Of a DNA stretch of 36,496 nucleotides, positions 35,924 through 36,496 are shown piece after piece. Within the stretch, counting starts at the first letter, position 1; every line of letters begins with the position of its first letter. The stretch spans positions 1-36,496 of the forward strand of contig JAJYTJ010000023.1 of NCBI GenBank assembly GCA_021793115.1. The letters are read 5' to 3'. Below the pieces are notes generated by a model. It was given only the letters and a program-made list of their open reading frames with translations. It had not been told where the DNA came from and searched no databases. A program made the position numbers and the translations under genes. Origin of the DNA: Actinomycetes bacterium (lineage in GTDB: Bacteria; Actinomycetota; Actinomycetes; Actinomycetales; Cellulomonadaceae).

Positions 35924-35998
35924 GGAAAGCGGGTCAGGAAGCCGATGGCTGCCCGATGAGCACGCACCGATGAGCACGTTCCGATGAACCTGCAGTAA
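35920..35998 (+). other. Ladder of three (or four) overlapping mini-ORFs between ylxR and infB
   Basis: The ylxR stop TGA (35921-35923) overlaps ATG 35920 of a 17-codon [20 protein letters not shown], ending TGA 35971-35973. That stop overlaps ATG 35970 of MSTFR, whose TGA 35985-35987 overlaps ATG 35984 of MNLQ, ending TAA 35996-35998. A side entry is ATG 35945 (MAAR, stop 35957-35959), preceded by AGGAAG, whose stop overlaps the in-frame internal ATG 35956. Thus each stop is also a start (ATGA), in rotating frames. Whether they are translated is unknown; they suggest termination-reinitiation toward infB. Confidence 0.5.
35953..35994 (+). repeat. 14-bp tandem repeat, three units, upstream of infB
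   Basis: CCGATGAGCACGCA (35953-35966), CCGATGAGCACGTT (35967-35980) and CCGATGAACCTGCA (35981-35994). Units 1 and 2 differ at two bases; unit 3 keeps CCGATGA. Since 14 is not a multiple of 3, each copy moves the ATGA to a new frame, creating the mini-ORF ladder. Confidence 0.85.
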
Positions 35999-36001
35999 CG
36001 A

Positions 36002-36029
36002 CGGTCCGGACCCTGTCCCGGGCGGACCG
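36002..36029 (+). promoter_or_regulatory. Hairpin just upstream of the infB ribosome-binding site
   Basis: CGGTCCG (36002-36008) pairs with CGGACCG (36023-36029), with an alternative inner stem GGAC/GTCC (36008-36018). It ends 4 nt before the Shine-Dalgarno AGGAG (36034-36038) and starts 3 nt after the last mini-ORF stop, so ribosomes ending there would cover its 5' arm. Confidence 0.45.
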
Positions 36030-36042
36030 AGACAGGAGAAAT

Positions 36043-36496
36043 GTGGCAGTCCGCGTCTACGAGCTCGCCAAAGAGCTCGGGATCGACAGCAAGGTGCTCG
36101 TCAAGGAGCTGACCGCGATGGGCGAGTTCGTCCGCTCGCCGTCTTCAACCATCGAGGCGCCCGTGGTGCGCAAGGTGCGTGAGGCCTTCCCCAAGGCCGC
36201 CGCCCCCGCGGCACCCGCTGCCGTCCCCGCACCCGCCGCGCCGGCCAAGCCCGCGCCGGCGGCTCCCGCCGCGTCGGCTCCGGCCGCGCCGGCACCCGTG
36301 GCCAGCACCGCCGAGCGCAGTTCGGCCGCTGCGGTGGCCGAGGCACCCGCACCCGCTGCCGCGGAGCGCGCCACCAGCCGTCCCGCGGCGCCCAGCACGC
36401 GTCCCGCGGCGCCGACCGCGCGTCCGACGGCGCCGACGGCGCGGCCGGCGGCGCACTCCGCGCGTCCCGCCGCCCCGACGGCCCGGCCCTCGGGCC
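36043..36496 (+). CDS. infB: Translation initiation factor IF-2, N-terminal part
   Basis: Partial; the window ends after 151 codons. The start [23 protein letters not shown] and the next segment [25 protein letters not shown] are the IF2 N-terminal (IF2_N) domain of Actinobacteria. Then comes a Pro/Ala/Arg-rich low-complexity region, as expected before the G domain, which lies outside the window. GTG at 36043 has AGGAG at 36034-36038 with 4 nt spacing; an ATG at 36041 overlaps it in another frame. It is the last seen gene of the rimP-nusA-ylxR-infB operon. Confidence 0.96.
   Translation, partial: MAVRVYELAKELGIDSKVLVKELTAMGEFVRSPSSTIEAPVVRKVREAFPKAAAPAAPAAVPAPAAPAKPAPAAPAASAPAAPAPVASTAERSSAAAVAEAPAPAAAERATSRPAAPSTRPAAPTARPTAPTARPAAHSARPAAPTARPSG
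36379..36496 (+). repeat. 21-bp tandem repeat encoding RPAAPTA heptads in infB
   Basis: Units at 36379, 36400, 36421, 36442 and 36463 and a partial one at 36484 encode [35 protein letters not shown] and RPSG. The array runs off the window end. It lies in the disordered linker of IF2, where such repeats vary in number between strains. Confidence 0.85.

Overview
The window is a gene-dense, very GC-rich stretch of an actinobacterial chromosome. GTG starts are common, genes overlap by ATGA/GTGA, and the gene order (glnB-glnD-ffh-rpsP-rimM-trmD-rplS-lepB-rnhB-DUF2469-yraN-comM-dprA-xerC-sigma-rpsB-tsf-pyrH-frr-cdsA-rlmN-dxr-rip1-ispG-proS-rimP-nusA-ylxR-infB) is that of the Micrococcales. A Cellulomonas-like bacterium is the best guess; this is an inference from synteny and protein style, not a database match. 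I see no rRNA, tRNA, CRISPR array, insertion sequence, integrase of a mobile element or phage gene.

Layout. 1-4.6 kb: end of glnB (PII), a short glnD, ffh (SRP) and an amidohydrolase. 4.6-7.5 kb: rpsP, khpA, rimM, trmD and rplS, a ribosome-maturation block; rpsP and rplS carry nearly the same promoter and leader start, and rplS ends in a perfect hairpin. 7.6-13.0 kb: lepB, rnhB, DUF2469, yraN, comM/yifB and dprA, mostly overlapping; a degenerate 28-bp tandem repeat lies between DUF2469 and yraN. 13.3-15.8 kb: xerC, a WhiG/FliA-type sigma factor, and on the minus strand a secreted M23 peptidase. 16.1-23.5 kb: rpsB-tsf (ending in a strong hairpin), then pyrH-frr-cdsA-rlmN, a DivIVA-like protein and dxr. 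23.7-25.7 kb: a minus-strand Lrp/AsnC regulator and FAD amine-type oxidase sit between dxr and rip1. 25.8-29.3 kb: rip1 site-2 protease, ispG and a GNAT protein. 29.3-30.9 kb: fpg/nei on the minus strand and, directly downstream of it, a gene eroded by three single-base deletions. 31.0-32.7 kb: proS. 32.8-33.8 kb: a minus-strand lipoprotein. 33.9-36.5 kb: rimP, nusA, ylxR and the start of infB, with a ladder of overlapping mini-ORFs between ylxR and infB.

Most of the window is core translation, secretion, isoprenoid (dxr, ispG), phospholipid (cdsA) and DNA-maintenance machinery, and I do not see a clear new multi-gene system. The observations most worth a second look are: the ATGA-linked mini-ORF ladder built from 14-bp tandem repeats ahead of infB; the shared promoter/leader of rpsP and rplS; the 28-bp repeat array; the GlnD that ends without ACT domains; the thrice-frameshifted gene after fpg; and the Lrp-oxidase insertion in the dxr-rip1-ispG cluster with its candidate operator. 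Several genes (lepB, xerC, lrp, ispG, the GNAT gene, proS, the lipoprotein gene) have a -10-like hexamer 6-8 nt before the start codon, suggesting leaderless mRNAs.
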